Positions 12,071 to 24,297 of a DNA stretch of 64,000 nucleotides are shown piece after piece. The position numbers were made by a program, and so were the translations under genes. The notes beneath the pieces were generated by a model, which saw only the letters and a list, made by a program, of their open reading frames with translations, did not search any database and had not been told where the DNA came from. The first letter of the stretch is position 1. The number at the start of each line of letters is the position of its first letter. The DNA is from Cocos nucifera (lineage: Eukaryota > Streptophyta > Magnoliopsida > Arecales > Arecaceae): positions 558,001 to 622,000 of the forward strand of contig QRFJ01000780.1 of the NCBI GenBank assembly GCA_006176705.1, read 5' to 3'.

Positions 12071-13383
12071 AAAATTCATGTCTAATTATTATTTATTTTA
12101 TTTTATCTTATTTTAAAAAATAAGAAAAGAGATGAGAAGAGAGAATTCTAAAGATAAGAGCCTATAGGATCCTAGATCTAAGGATGATAGATGCGAAAAA
12201 TTAATTAGTGTTTGGTGTTAATTATAATCAAGTTAAGCAAGCATGGACTCTCTATCCTAGGGTTAATCTAGATTTAGATAGCTCCTAACTGTTTTAAGAT
12301 CACTTTTAAGTACTCCAAGCCTAAGACTAACTAACTAACTTGGCTAGGTAAGTATAAGATATGAAAGATTTTCTACTTATTGCTTTTTTTAGACATCAAC
12401 TGAATTGGTCAGATCAGACAATGGAACCAATTGAAAACTATTTTTTTAGACCACTTGCCTTAGATACCAAATAATTAACCAACCTAAACCCAGTCCAACT
12501 CTGGGGTTTTCTTGTTCTATTGAGCTCGAATATCCTAGGGCCAACGTCTAATTGATTTTAAGTTAAAGACTTAGGTCAATGCAAGATGAAGGGTGGTGGT
12601 TTGTGAGCTAAGAAAAGATAATCAAATTTTAATCTTATCTTATTTAATATATTGTGTTCTTAAAGTATATTATGGATATGCAATGCGAACAAAATAAGGT
12701 ATCCAAACATGTTAAGTATTTTTATGGTTTAATTAGTTTCTCTATATTATTTAAGTGTTATGAGGTGTATTTATTTTTTTTATATTAGTTATTTAAAATA
12801 AAAAAATAAAAGATAGATTTTAATTATGTTAATTAGATTAATTATGTTAGGGTTTATTTAAACTAATTTAGAGAATCTAATTGAAAAGTAAATTACATTA
12901 GGATTAAAAGGTAACTTGATAACCTACAAGTAAAGTAAGAAAATAAATCAACTTTTAAGATAATAATTTATTATAAGTTATAAAAAAATAGTAAATTAAT
13001 TATGTAAAATAAGATAATTATTTAACCATATAATTAAGATAATCTAGCAGAAAGCAATCAATAAACCATATATGAAAAGCAATAAGCAGAAATTTAAAGA
13101 AAGCATAAATAATGGGTAGTTAAGCAATTAAATTAAATTGACTGATAATAAAAGATAAATTTTTAGATAGTAGAATAAAGTATGAAAAGTAGAAGTAAGA
13201 AAGTAAATAATAAACTCAAAATATAAAGCAGTAAAATAAATAAAGCATATAAGGCAATAAAATAAAGTAGTAAAATAAATAAGGTAATAAAATAAAGCAG
13301 TAAAATAAATAAGATAATAAAGCATATAAAGCAATAAATAAGAAAAAAATTTAAATTTTTTTATTGAAGTAATCGTGCTACAA
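12071..13383 (-). other. Ath2 leader and AT-rich repeats
   Basis: No gag N-terminus is recognisable. 12780-13370 is very A/T-rich, and 13196-13345 is built of imperfect AGTAAAATAAATAA and GCAATAAAATAA units. The minus-strand ORF at 13128-13334 is a product of that repeat (Tyr/Leu/Phe-rich) and not a gene. Confidence 0.45.
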
Positions 13384-13401
13384 TCCCTAACAACAATGTC
13401 A
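13384..13401 (-). other. Ath2 primer-binding site, decayed
   Basis: On the minus strand TGACATTGTTGTTAGGGA lies six bases inside the 5' LTR. Against the Ath4 site TGGCGCCGTTGCTGGGGA the differences are G-to-A and C-to-T transitions, as expected from cytosine deamination. Confidence 0.7.
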
Positions 13402-13407
13402 AAAATT

Positions 13408-15020
13408 TGATGCTTGTTGTTACAGCAACAAATAAAAGTTTAAATCAATTTTACTATTAATTAGAATAGTGGTGAGTCAAGTATTGATTTTCTTGAAGAT
13501 TGAAGGCTGAGTTGCATTCAATTTAATTAAAAAATAAAATTTTAAATTAATTTTTAAAAATAAAAATTTAAATAAGTAAATTAAAAAAATAATTAAGATT
13601 TTAGTAAATTAAAATAAAAAAATATAAATAAATAATTAATTAAAATTTTAGAATTAATTAAAGATAGATAGAGAGAGTTGTCTAGGATTTCAGTTTCATC
13701 TTTCAATATTTAAATTTATAATTGATTCATACAATCTTTTTATTATCATATGTAATCTTATGAGATGTATATTTCTTTGATATAATTCTAATATAATCTA
13801 TTCTACCAAGCATAGACCATATCTAACACGATCATAACCTCTCTTACAGATATAGATTATTTAGATCAAAGAATATAAACATAAATCATATTAATTCTTA
13901 TAATTCATCATAATCTGAGCACAGACCATATCTTTCTGCGATCACGATCTGTCTTCTTAGTATAAAGTGCAAGAAAAATAAATATTAAAGCATAAATTAG
14001 AAAGGCATGTAAAAGATAAATAAATTTTATTGCTCAATAAAAAATAAATAGGGTTATGGGATTGAAATTACAAACTCTCATGATTAGAAGACTTCTCTTA
14101 CTTTTTTGGACACGAAATCTCTAGCCGTATATGATTTTTATCCTTGTAGCTTTCAATATATTCAAATCTCTCAGATAAAAAAAAAGAAAAGAAAAAGAAA
14201 GAATAAAGAAGAAGAGAGGAGAAGATTTGGAGGGCTAATCCCCCACAAGGGAGGTCTCTGTTAGTGGCGAGAAAGGAGTTTAAAAAGAGGAAAAATCAGG
14301 AGTTTTGAGTCCTTCCCAGAGTCCAAATTTGAGTTTGGCTCGAATTATATCTTGTTAGAGCTCCCTGGCCATCAGATCGAGATCTAAAAGCTCGAAATCC
14401 ATTTAAGATCCACCATTGGCTTCAATTCATTGCTTAGGTCAATTCTGGACTGTAGGATCTCTTGATCTGGCCATTTTTGGCCGTAAGATGGCACCTGGGA
14501 TCGTTCTGCACCGTCGGATCGTGCTTGAGAAGGCTGGAAAAATTCTGGATCAAGTCGAAAATGGTCCTGACCATTGGATCCAAATCAGGAGCGCATATAG
14601 CTGCATGATGGTGCAAATCGCCCCTAGCCCCACCATGCGCCGTGTAAAAACTTGGCTCACCGCTACAGTAACATGCCAATGAGCCGCGTTAAAAATGCCA
14701 TCAGCCTGATGTCAAGCAGTGGGCCGGGTACGCATGGTGGGCTTGCTGGCACTGCAGTATGGGCTGGTCGGTTCTTCTGAGCCGGTTCAAACCAAACTGG
14801 TTTATTTTTTTATTTTTTTTCATTTAAAACTTTCAGCCTTCGCTTCTTTTCCATTTTAGTTTCGATTTGAGTATTCGTTTGAACCCATAAATCAAGCTCT
14901 TCGCATTGGTGGTGGGACTCTTTCCTACAAAAGATCAAAAAAAAATATTAATTCTTAAAATAAATATGAATTAAAATATATTTTAATGCCTTTTATTTAG
15001 TAACTTTATGATAGTTAGCA
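13408..15020 (-). repeat. Ath2 5' LTR (right)
   Basis: 1613 bp, starting TGATGC on the plus strand and ending TTAGCA (a mutated TTATCA). It is homologous to 7662-9284. The ORFs at 14416-14682 and 14434-14679 are LTR shadows also present in the left LTR. Confidence 0.88.
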
Positions 15021-15025
15021 GCAAG

Positions 15026-16970
15026 CTCCTTCGGTTGAACCAAGGGAATCAAGGTCATCCTCAGGGCAAATGGATGCTACTATGGATGAAACGCAACAAG
15101 GAACATCTTCGGGGAGGAGAGTTGGCCGACAAGAGGGCAAGTTTTCTCCTCTGGCGACTTTCCAATGGATTATACAGTAGATGAATGATACTATGACACA
15201 TTTTTGTAATCAGTTGGATGAAAGTCGAAAGGATCCAGTGGAAGCAATTACAAGTCAAATTTGCTACGGTCACGAGGCCATCAGTAAGTTAGCAAAAGAC
15301 CACTTTATCATTGATGACTCAGTAATTTGATAGGTTGATTATATTATTGATCGAACAGAATCGGTCCATTCCAGCACCTTGGAAAGCAATCTCAGCAGTA
15401 TAATTTGCTGAGAATGCCCAGTCTGCGAGGCAAGGGCCACTTACACAAGGTTTAGAGTACGGAAATGTGAAGATTTTGGAGCAGCCTGATTTTTTAAAAA
15501 AAATGATGTCTTATAATAAGGGCAAGGGTAAATACTATGAAGGAGAATCATTGAAACAAAGCCTTACCTCACGAATACAGGAACATCGACTAGACTGTTG
15601 GCACCATCATATGCAGCTAGTTTGGCTAATTACAGGCCGAATTTGAGGTTGAATGAAGATGGTAGCTACACAATGAGAGCTACGGCTTGATACAGGCCGA
15701 ATGCACCCATTACTGGTTTTAATGGTCATGCTGAAAATAGAGCAGTTTTTGGTCCAATAATAGCCCCTAATGCTGGGGAACGCCGTGGAACAATACATGG
15801 GGTCAGCAATGGCACCATTGCCACAGGAATTAAATGGGTCATGTTCTATTTTAAACCCTAGAATTGGGTTTGGTATAAGCACTGTAGAGCTAGATTCTTA
15901 CACGATACATGAGAACCCATTGAATCAGTCATAGTAAAGAGCTCCAATTCAAATCAGAATGCCACAAAACCAAGTTGATCATGCCCAACTTGGTCCTGAT
16001 GTAGCCCATTTGGCAAACATGGTACGAGAGCAATTGGATTTTCCACTTCGGTCCGCCGATATACAGAAAACTATGATCGAGCATATGAGCCGCCATGGGG
16101 ATATAAAGTGCTTGAGTTTTCATATTTTTCAAGAGATGATGGTATTTCAACCGTCAAGTCAGTGTGGTGAGGTAGGTGCAAACGACTTCCTTAAAGGCTA
16201 TTTGCAAACTCTCTCATCGGATCTACTTTTTCATGGTACGTGCACCTAACTCTATTTTCTCTTAGCAAGAAATGGAAAAGTCAATTTCATGCACAATATT
16301 ATAGATCCAAACCTGGGGTATCGATCGCAGATTTGGCTGGATTGATGGAACAACCCAACAAATCGACTGAAAGATATATAAGCCAATTCAAAAAGACCTG
16401 AAATAAATGTTATGCATCTTTAAGGGAGGTGAAATATGTAAAAATTGCTCAAAACAGCCTTAACTCACGGTTAGGAAAGAAATTTGCTAGTAAAGAATTT
16501 TCTGATTTGTTTCAATTGACATCCCAGGCTATAAATTATAAAACAATTCTTAGGAAGGAAGAAGAAAAGAAACCTAGGAAGGGAACCTATCATAGGAAAT
16601 TCAATTATGACATTTTGGCTCTCGAGACAGAATTTAAGGAATTTGGTAAAAATAAAGAGACAAAAATTGATGTTGCAGAGATTTTGACCGGAATACCTAA
16701 TACTTGCAGGGCACTGAGTAGGCCAAATGTGCAAATTCGATTGACAATAACTGTTCGAACTATATGAAAAGAAGAGAAGTTTGTATTCGACGTTACCAAA
16801 GCAGATTAAATATTTGACCACTTGCTGAAGGATAAGCAAATCAGGTTACCAAGAGGTCATAAAATTCCACCAGCAAAAAAGTTAAAAGGAAAGAGATATT
16901 ACAAATGGCATAATCGATGGAGTCACAGCATGAACAAACTACTTGGTATTTAGAAATCTAATACGAGGGA
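15026..16970 (+). pseudogene. Tat gag, main piece
   Basis: The translation resumes after Ath2 with a Ser/Gln-rich N-terminus and reaches the capsid-like core around 15960-16560. Recognisable parts are SAFSW-like STFSWYVHL near 16225, WKSQFHAQYYRSKPGVSIAD, LAGLMEQPNKSTERYISQFK and VKYVKIAQNSLNSRLGKKF. These match Tat gag (F.W....PNSI..W..F..QFYRTE..V..ADL..L.Q...ES...FI.RFK). Near 16780-16950 FVFDVTKADxIFDHLLKDKQI is followed by YYKWHNRWSHSMN, which corresponds to the Tat segment normally reading CKWHNSFSHATNDC; here the first Cys is Tyr. Several stops and shifts make it a pseudogene. ORFs at 15607-16249 on either strand are shadows. Confidence 0.8.
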
Positions 16971-18060
16971 GATTGAAGTTTCCTAATAGGGATAAGGACG
17001 TCATGCTGATTGATTGATGGAGATCCTTTTCTAGAAGCGGCGGTCGACACGGCAAGTGCAAATTTGGTCAATTCAGTCGATAATCATGATGGAAAAGAAA
17101 TGCAAACGGCTGATGAAGTGAACAAATATGGATTGGAGTCACAACAATGAGAAATGAAATTTGTGGATCTGCAATACCGAGATTTGTTACATCTACAAGT
17201 GCCATGTCAGTTTTGTAACCAAGTATCTTGATTTCCAGAAATTATGGTACAACACCAGAAGCGCTACTGGAGGAATCAGTTTCCACATTGCCCAGCCAGT
17301 AGGTGGGAAAGAAGAGACTGAAGGCCTAAACCATTGGATGTAAAGATGATGCTACAAAGTCCAATTAATATTCAAGGCAAGGGTCAAGAAGTGACGAGGT
17401 GTGAAAAGTATGATGACTTTAAACCTATTAAGGTTGAGAATAAGAAAATCTTTTGTGACAAAGAGGACATTGGAATAAACTTTCATCCAGATGGGCAGGT
17501 AGAGTTGTTTGTCGGCTAGCCAAGTGGAGCCAACAATGTTATACCAAAAGAAGCAAGTTTTAAATGAGACCAATAGTAACTAGAGGAGGCCGAAGTCAAT
17601 TAAACCTCTCATAACACCTATTGGAGAATAGTATGAGGTTTGGCCAAAAGAAAGGAGATAACTTTGGCCAAAGCCTTACGCAATGAAGACTCAAAAGAGA
17701 CGTTGGCAAGGAATAAAGGTATTAGAAAGATATATAACTTTGGAAGCACGTCAGCCTCTTCCTCAGCAATAACATTGGGTTGGGTCAGGAAGGACTCACC
17801 ATTCAAGGTTGAAACTCAAGAGTCTGCAATAGGAGAAGTATCAATCAAAGATTTAGTTTGGGAGGCTACCTTGGAAAGTTGATGTGAATATGGTATTCAC
17901 TTTACCTTATATTTTCCAAGCGAAGCCGGACCAACTATCATAAATTGAAGGAAATGTCATGGAGATGGGGGAATGTCTCGAAATCCTATATATTGATCAT
18001 GAGCCAAATGATTACCGAAGTAGATAGAGTCTAGAAAATTGGGCACTAAACAAGGAAGCA
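16971..18060 (+). pseudogene. Tat gag-protease linker, decayed
   Basis: Open frames at 17334-17519 and 17640-17882 are the largest survivors (KFEKYDDFKPI-like and KALRNEDSKETLARNKGIRK segments). A Cys-rich stretch VPCQFCNQ occurs near 17200. No catalytic motif is visible. By position this is the spacer between the gag Cys-His segment and the protease; Tat elements have a long poorly conserved region here. Confidence 0.5.
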
Positions 18061-18560
18061 TTAATAAAGTTTGTTTCAAAGGCTGACAAGAGAGGTAGGA
18101 AAACATATCAAGCCGCTGTACATCGATGTTCATATATTTGGAAAACCTATTCGACAGATCTTGGTAGATAATGGTGTAGCGGTGAACATCATGCCAACAA
18201 CTATAATGCGCAAGCTCAGGAGAAGGGATGATGAACGTGTACTTGTGGAAGTAGTAGTTACAAACTTCATGGGAGGATCGTGCAAGTCGAAAGAGGTTTT
18301 GCTAATACATTTTCAAGTAGGTTCTTGATCCTCTATTACTGTATTCTTTATTATTGATGCTTCATTCATCCTTACACCAACAATTGATTCTATAGAATCT
18401 CGATGCAAAGGAAGAAGAGAATGAAGTAGAGGTTGTTTTAGCAAATAGTACCCTATTTATGCTAAATACAAACATGGCCGAAGCTGTGTTGTATCAAGAT
18501 GATGTCGGTCCGCTAAAATTTGTTAGGAAGGATAAGTTTGGAAAGTCTACGGGGTGAACT
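18061..18560 (+). pseudogene. Tat aspartic protease
   Basis: The 85-residue frame (18071-18328) reads HIKPLYIDVHIFGKPIRQIL followed by VDNGVAVNIMPTTIMRKL. This matches Tat proteases (HIKPLYI..V....I.R.LVDNGAAVNILP). The catalytic triad reads Asp-Asn-Gly where most retroviral-type proteases have Asp-Ser/Thr-Gly; Asp-Asn-Gly occurs in this subgroup, so it is not necessarily damage. After a stop at about 18329, frame-shifted text NTNMAEAVLYQDDVGPLKFV near 18470-18530 matches the linker before Tat RT. Damaged and not functional. Confidence 0.75.
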
Positions 18561-18619
18561 TTACAGATATCTATATATCAGAACACAAGATTTAGCTATG
18601 GGGGATGGAAGAATCGAAT

Positions 18620-19403
18620 CTATATACAAAAAGTTATGACTCAGGAAGTGATGAAGGCCACGGCTGATACTTTTGCTAGACTATCAGCCTATGAGATATT
18701 TAAAGAAGAAATGGGATTGAAATGTCAAACATCTAGGGTAATTAAGGAGTTACATAAAGTACAATTGGATGAATTGGAAACTATATCTTTGGAAGATGAA
18801 AGAGTTGTAGCATCGGATGAGGTAATAGAAGTAAATTTGGGAGAAGAATCATATCTCCAAATTACTTTTGTCAGCAGGATATTACCAGATGAAGAAAGAG
18901 GATAGCTATTTGAGCTATTACAAGAATTTAAGGGTTGTTTCGCCTGGGATTATATTGAGATGCTAGGTTTAAGAAGAACACTCGTCGAACATAGTTTGCC
19001 AATTAAAGAATGCTTTAGACCTTATATACAACCAAAAAGGAGAATGTCGACAAAAGTCATCTTAAAAGTGAAAGAAAAGGTTGAGAGAATGTTTAAAGCA
19101 AAATTTATAAGAACTGCAAGGTATGTCCAATGGCTATCAAATATCATTTATATGGTCAAGAAAAATCGGAAGCTATGTATTTGTGTCGATTTTAGAGACC
19201 TTAACAAAATCACACCAAAAGATGAATATCCGATGTCGATTGCTGATATACTTATTGATGCAGCCACTTGGCATAAGATATTATCTTTTATGGATGGACA
19301 TTCTAAACAAAATCAAATTTTTATAGCTAAGGAAGATGTGCATAAAATAGTTTTTCAATGTTCAAGGTCAATTGGAATGTTTGAATGGGTTGTGATGCCT
19401 TTC
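18620..19403 (+). pseudogene. Tat reverse transcriptase, N-terminal half
   Basis: One stop (18904) interrupts an otherwise open frame. Motifs in order are FELLQEFKGCFAWDYIEM, then ..VEHSLPIKECFRPYIQPKR, VKEKVERMFKAKFIRTA, LCICVDFRDLNKITPKDEYP, ILSFMDGHSKQNQIFIA and FEWVVMPF. This is the finger and palm region of Tat RT with the first catalytic Asp in SFMDG. GYNQI has become KQNQI. The frame is cut at ..MPF by insertion of Cop1, and GLKNAG follows at 26334. Confidence 0.9.
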
Positions 19404-20307
19404 TATTAACTTTTAGCTCTTCGAATTCGATCCATAGCAGCAAAAGAGAAGCCCACGATAGAGAAGCCCACAGCAACGATGGAGAAGCCCATATAGGTGC
19501 GCGTGGCCCGCAGGCACGTGCAATCCGCAATCATGCATAGCCTGCAGGAGCATGCAGCCTAGACATGCTGGTGCGGCCTAGGACGCGCGAGTGATGCGGT
19601 CCACAAGGGTGACATGCACAATCCACACATAGTCCACCATGTCTAGTGTTTTACATAGTCCAGTGCGAGGCATGGACCCTTTAGCAATCCACCATAATTT
19701 CACATGGTACATAGGTGCAGGACGTGCAGGAGGGTGATGCAGCGTATGGAGGATGGTCGGTCCATGGTTTGGTTCATATGAGGGCTAGCCTGTGGTGGTC
19801 TACAAATGATTTCATGTGGTCTACATTGCATGGAGAGCATTATCCAACGGCTGAGAGTGCGTATGGTATTGATCGAAAAGCCAGAGGATTTTTTGAGTCT
19901 TAAAAGGAGACTTAGACCTACTGGAACATGATTTTAGGGCTTTTAAAAGAGGCTTGATGGCTTGTGGAGCATGGGAGAATAAGGGTAGTGACTGAGGAGC
20001 CTTGAGGAGTAGTAGAGAGTCATCCTTGAAATTTTTTGAGAGCTTTGTTGTGAGAAATTGTGCTTCTTGTTGAGAGAGAGAGATTTATATATCAGAGTGG
20101 AGAGGATGTGATCTTCTCTTGTATTTTTTTCTTCTCGCATAATGAAGCTTGCATATCCCATGAGTAAGCCTTAGGCTGATCCATATATTTAATTATGTCT
20201 TTTGTGCATCTCTTTTCTTTCTTTTTATTGTGGTATTGACATCATCATCGACATTGCGATCTTGGGCATGGATTCATATTCTACACTTATGAGGGATCCT
20301 TTCAACA
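19404..20307 (+). repeat. Cop1 5' LTR
   Basis: 904 bp from TATTAAC to TTCAACA, homologous to 25423-26328. A degenerate initiator-Met primer site (AGTAGTATTAGAGCAAC against TGGTATCAGAGC) follows at 20308. The middle is rich in GCCCA and CAGGCACG words. It includes the ORFs at 19715-20161, which are not genes. Confidence 0.88.
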
Positions 20308-20379
20308 AGTAGTATTAGAGCAACAAATTTTTGAATTATGGTAGTGTTGATCAAGATTAAAGAAGATAGAGAAGATAGA

Positions 20380-21060
20380 CTCAATCAAGATAGAGATCAA
20401 TCGATATAATGAAAAGAGCAATTTCTTCCTATGGCAAGTGAGGGTGAAGGATGTGCTCATTCAACAAGGATTGATTATACTCTCTTGTGCAAGGAGAAGT
20501 CGACTACCATGAAGAAAAAGGATTGAAAGCAGCTCTAGATACAGATAGTGAGCATGATATGCTTGTACTTAGCAGATGATGTGGTGATCCATATGCTTAG
20601 CAAGACTTTTTCGATGGTGAGGTGGATAAAGCTCGAGGAGATGTACATGGCAAAGTCACTCACCAATGCTCTCTTCCTCTAGAAGCATTCTACCAGCTAT
20701 GGTTGAGCAAGGGGCTAAGCATGCAAAAGCATCTTAGCAACTTTCAGAAGATCCTCATCAATCTCCTCAGTGTTGGTGAAAAAATTAAGATGAAGACTAG
20801 GATATTGGTCTTGCTCTCCTCACTTCCTTCTTCTTTTGAGTCTTTGGTGACTACTCTTCTTATAGAAAAGAGTACCATCAAGATGGATGACATCACTTCT
20901 GTACTTTTTTATAATGAGATTCTTAGATAAAAGAATCAAGCCTCGAGTTCAGACGATGACTCGGCTTTGATGGTGACTGGAGATGGTGGTGGCAAAGGAT
21001 CACAAGATGGACAATCTAGATCTAAGTTGAGGGACTTCAGCAAGATTAGATGCTATCAGT
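20380..21060 (+). pseudogene. Cop1 gag (copia)
   Basis: Starts around INRYNEKSNFFLWQVRVKDV, the usual copia gag opening (F.G.N...W......L). It continues, with frame changes, through MYMAKSLTNALFL, then HLSNFQKILINLLSVGEKIK, ILVLLSSLPSSFESLVTTL and KSTIKMDDITSVL. These match the copia gag segment HL..F..L...L...G..I...D....LL.SLP.S.......L. A damaged zinc knuckle CYQYDGLK is near 21050. The open part is the 102-residue frame at 20622-20930. Tork-like by general appearance, but the lineage is not certain. Confidence 0.8.
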
Positions 21061-21179
21061 ATGATGGATTGAAGATCAAATAAGAGATTACCTATAACTT
21101 AAAGATTGGATGAAGGCTATTGTGGTGGCAGTCCATAATAGCAACATTGATGAGACTGATGATGTGCTTATAGTCTCAG

Positions 21180-21690
21180 ATGAGGTATCTACTTTTTTTC
21201 TTTAATATATTTTAGATTCAGCATGTTTGCATCATGTTTATTGCAGAGAGGAGCTATTTGACTTCCTAAAGAGCAGTGAAGGCACTGCTCATTTGCCAGA
21301 AAGATCAAGCTATGCAATCAAGGATATTAGGATAGTCAACTTATAGACACATGATGGAGTAATAAAAAAAATTGGATGAGATCCGATACATATCCAGTTT
21401 CAAGAAAAATCTAATTTCACTAAACGGACTGAATTCAAGCAGTCAAAGATGGAGAGCTGATGATCGAATTTTGAAGGTTATGCATGGTAGTATGGTTATT
21501 ATGAAGAAACAAAAGTATGGAGAACACTATCTCTTAGCAGAGAACTCAGCATAAGGTGGGGCTCTAGGTGCAGATGGATTGGGCACGAGATAAAAGACTC
21601 GGAAGGATAACAGAAGATGTTGCAGGATGAAGTTTCTATTGTCGTACCTCGAGCAGGTCTTAAGTCAGGCAGGTCATAGCGTATGATGGA
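21180..21690 (+). pseudogene. Cop1 protease/pre-integrase remnant and tail
   Basis: Near 21210-21300 YILDSACLHHVYCREELFDF corresponds to the copia protease start (WILDSGASxHMC). The 60-residue ORF at 21372-21554 reads LDEIRYISSFKKNLISLNGL, then RADDRILKVMHGSMVIMKKQ and YLLAEN. This is the pre-integrase domain (L..V.YVPDLK.NLISL..L, G.L.V..G.LV...G...LY.L). Instead of integrase, a Gly-rich and Arg-rich tail follows. It ends at the Cop2 insertion (21691), resumes at 25283 (IEQPGSTPMFIHP) and reaches the 3' LTR within about 140 bp. Cop4 has the same tail. Confidence 0.75.
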
Positions 21691-22672
21691 TGTAAGGATT
21701 TATGATGCTCCTAAGCCTTGGGAGGCCACAGGTGGAGATTAGGATAGGACTGGTCCTAGGATGGAGGCAGTGCATAGCCCTCCACGGGCTCAAGATTCAG
21801 GTATTCAGGATCTTAAGGGGCTTGGTTGGAGCTTTGAAAATCTGAGACACAATATGGAGCAAGAAACCAAAGTTAGAAGATTGAAGATTGTAGAAAAGAA
21901 ACTTTCTGTAGGTTAGCCAGCTCAATCTCAGACAAAGTTGGCTAAGTCTCAAAGCATAGGATAGATAGAAGATCATGTTCAGGACTATAGGCACAACATA
22001 GAAACTGGGCTGGCTCAGTCTAAAACTGAGCCGACCTAGTCTCAGGTTAGCTGGCTCAGTCTCAGTACTGAGCCGGCTCAGTCTACGGGCAAAGTTATAC
22101 GTGGGTTCTATTTGGGCTAGGATAGGAACTTATTCTAGGGATCTTAAAGCCTAGTTTAAGAGATTTTAAGAGGACCAACTCATGTATGGATCAGATCTAG
22201 ACCCAGGGGATGAAAGCATAGGAGATATGGGTGTATATGGGCTCTATGAGTGCTTTCATGTATTGGGTTAGTCAGAAAGTTTTTTGGTCGGGCCTAATGG
22301 CTATGTATAAATATATAGATTGTATTAGGATTTCATAATAATACTGTAGAATATAGATCTTTTCTTTCTTAACTCTCTCTTCTTCTCTTCTCTCTAGAGT
22401 TGCCGCCCCAAGATTCTTGAAGAAGCCCTAGAGAGGGGGGGCATCTCCCTTAAGCCCAAGGAGGGAGGCATCCCATCACAAATCTAGGTAGAAAATTGGT
22501 GGTTTGCTGCCCATAGAGAATGTCACAGGTTTCTTCAGACCTGTGCTAAAAATCAGGAGCTTTCGCAACATGGTATCGGGGCTTGTGATGCCAAGGATGA
22601 TTGGCGTTCAAGCGATACCATGGTTCCTTCAATTGGTATCAGAGCGGGATGATGCCAGTTGGTACACTTATA
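21691..22672 (+). repeat. Cop2 5' LTR
   Basis: 982 bp, collinear with 24298-25277. It contains repeated GAGCCGGCTCAGTCT words around 22005-22090 and a TATA box at 22306. Near its 3' end TGGTATC motifs at 22571 and 22633 mimic a primer site, but the LTR-LTR similarity continues past both, so the true end is later, at about 22672. Confidence 0.8.
22306..22313 (+). promoter_or_regulatory. TATA box of Cop2 LTR
   Basis: TATAAATA in U3/R of the 5' LTR. The 3' LTR has the decayed form TATGAATA at the matching place (about 24915). Confidence 0.6.
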
Positions 22673-24297
22673 TTTGGTATCAGAGTCTGATGGTGCATGG
22701 AAGGGAAGAAGAAGTTGTACAAGGTAAAATCAAAAATTTGCATAAGAATTTCATGGTATGTCTCGGCTATATTTTTGTTGTTGCTGTGGTTTGGCCAACC
22801 AGGTGCAGCGGATTGAAGGTGGAGGTTGAGAGGATTAATGGAAAGTAATTTTTTGGGGTGGAAGGATTGGATGCATGATTTACTGATCGATCTTAGTGAA
22901 AAGGTTGGGATTTATGATGGTTATGTGATAGGCAGAGAGCGCTGGAGTGCTGCAATAGCATTTTTTTGAAGATATGAGGTTGAGAGAGGCTCAGTGGTGC
23001 AGCAGTCAAGGGAGGTATCTCAGTAGAGAGCATCAAAATTCTCTAGAAAGATGGATAGTGTGGAATTATTGAAGAGAGATTTTTCAAGGGATAATAATCG
23101 AAGGAAGGCTGAAGAAACGACTATACATTCTTTGGTGTCAGGAAGGTCGGAAAATAGTCGAGGGTGCATTCAGTAGTTCGACCAGAGCATGGATTTGCGA
23201 AGCCTTAGGGATGATGGAGATGGATGATCCATGGAGGTCCAGCAGGTTAGGGCTGGGTGGCTATAAAGCAGTGCAAAGATGAGTAAGGGAGCACTGGAGT
23301 GCTACCCTGAAGGCACAAGGGCTGAGAAAGGCTCGGTGGTGCAATAATTGAGGGAGGTATCTCAATAGAGAGTATATCAGAAGTAGGTCTCAGGAAGAGC
23401 CAGGAGGTTTCAAAAAGAGTCAGGAGGTCTCAGGGAGCGCTAGGAGGTCTCAGGCAGTCAAAAGTGTTCTAGATTAGATTTTTTCTACAGAAGCATCAGG
23501 GAGAGTCGCGATTCAGATGGAGGATGGTTCTTCAGGTGCAACTAAAGCGATGGCTGGTGTAGGAATAGAAGAAAAGGACTATGATGGAATTTTCTAAGAT
23601 TCAGTCGCTAGATTCAAAAGAGTTGGATGAGCTCTTAGGTTTCGAAGGTGCCCGTGGATTACGGAGGTATCCAAGATGGCTTCGAAGGAGTCCACGAAGT
23701 GTGGAGGATTCGAAGGAGCAACAACGATGTTCGAGGTACAGCGGCAGGCTCAGCAGTGCAACATTAAGTGGTTGGCCTCAGATGACTCGAGCATAGAGTC
23801 AACTTCTGCAGCATTAGATAGACTTCGAATATAGGTGGAGCTCCGAAGAGTGGCTTCATAATTAGAGAGGAATTTGACATGAGTTCAGAGCAAAGGAATG
23901 TAGAAAGATCAATATCCTAGCACCAGTGCCGATGATGCATAATTCTAGGTGGAGCGGCATGTGCAGGTGGACAAGCATAGTTCTGAGGAGACCATATCAG
24001 GATTTGCAGCGAGTGTCGATATAGAAACATTGCGGGTTCTCTTGGGAAGTCCAAGAAAGGTGATGTAGCTGCTAAGCAGAAGAGATTCTATAATTTTAGG
24101 ATGGTATAGAGGAGCAAGCCAAAGTCTTTAGTGGTGGAGACGGTCATCCCAAAGGACCTCAAGGGTGCACAATAGCTGAAGAAAATTAGCGGAGTCGATG
24201 ATTGCACAAGGAGCTGCCAGGGTGTGCAGGGAAGCGGGATTGTGCAGGAAGGCATTGCCAAGGATTTGTCAAGACTTAAGAGCACCAAGATAGAAAT
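22673..24297 (+). other. Cop2 interior, almost non-coding
   Basis: A short frame near 22835-22905 reads SNFLGWKDWMHDLLIDLSEK, which resembles the N-terminus of copia gag (NF..WK..M.D.L). Nothing further of gag or pol is visible. 23385-23460 holds about four imperfect copies of a ~20 bp CAGGAGGTCTCAGG unit. The 71-residue ORF at 23581-23796 matches no family I know. The tract before the 3' LTR (AAGATAGAAAT) can serve as PPT. Confidence 0.5.

Larger units (their letters stand above)
7662..15020 (-). mobile_element. Ath2, Athila-like element lacking RT/IN
   Basis: Minus-strand Athila-type element flanked by a near-perfect target duplication, GCAGG (7657-7661) and GCAAG (15021-15025). The LTRs are 7662-9284 (3') and 13408-15020 (5'). 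A decayed Asp-type primer site (13384-13401) adjoins the 5' LTR and a purine tract (AAGTTAGGAGGTA on the minus strand) adjoins the 3' LTR. The 4.1 kb interior keeps a gag zinc-finger segment and a post-protease linker, then the conserved 3' box, and no RT, RNase H or integrase. It interrupts the gag of the Tat host. Confidence 0.85.

Noticed and set aside
13128..13334. The Tyr/Leu-rich minus-strand ORF as a membrane protein
   Set aside because: It is the translation of an AT-rich imperfect tandem repeat.
22571..22585. First TGGTATC as the Cop2 primer site
   Set aside because: LTR-LTR similarity continues about 100 bp past it in both copies; the end at 22672 followed by TTTGGTATCAGAGTC fits better.
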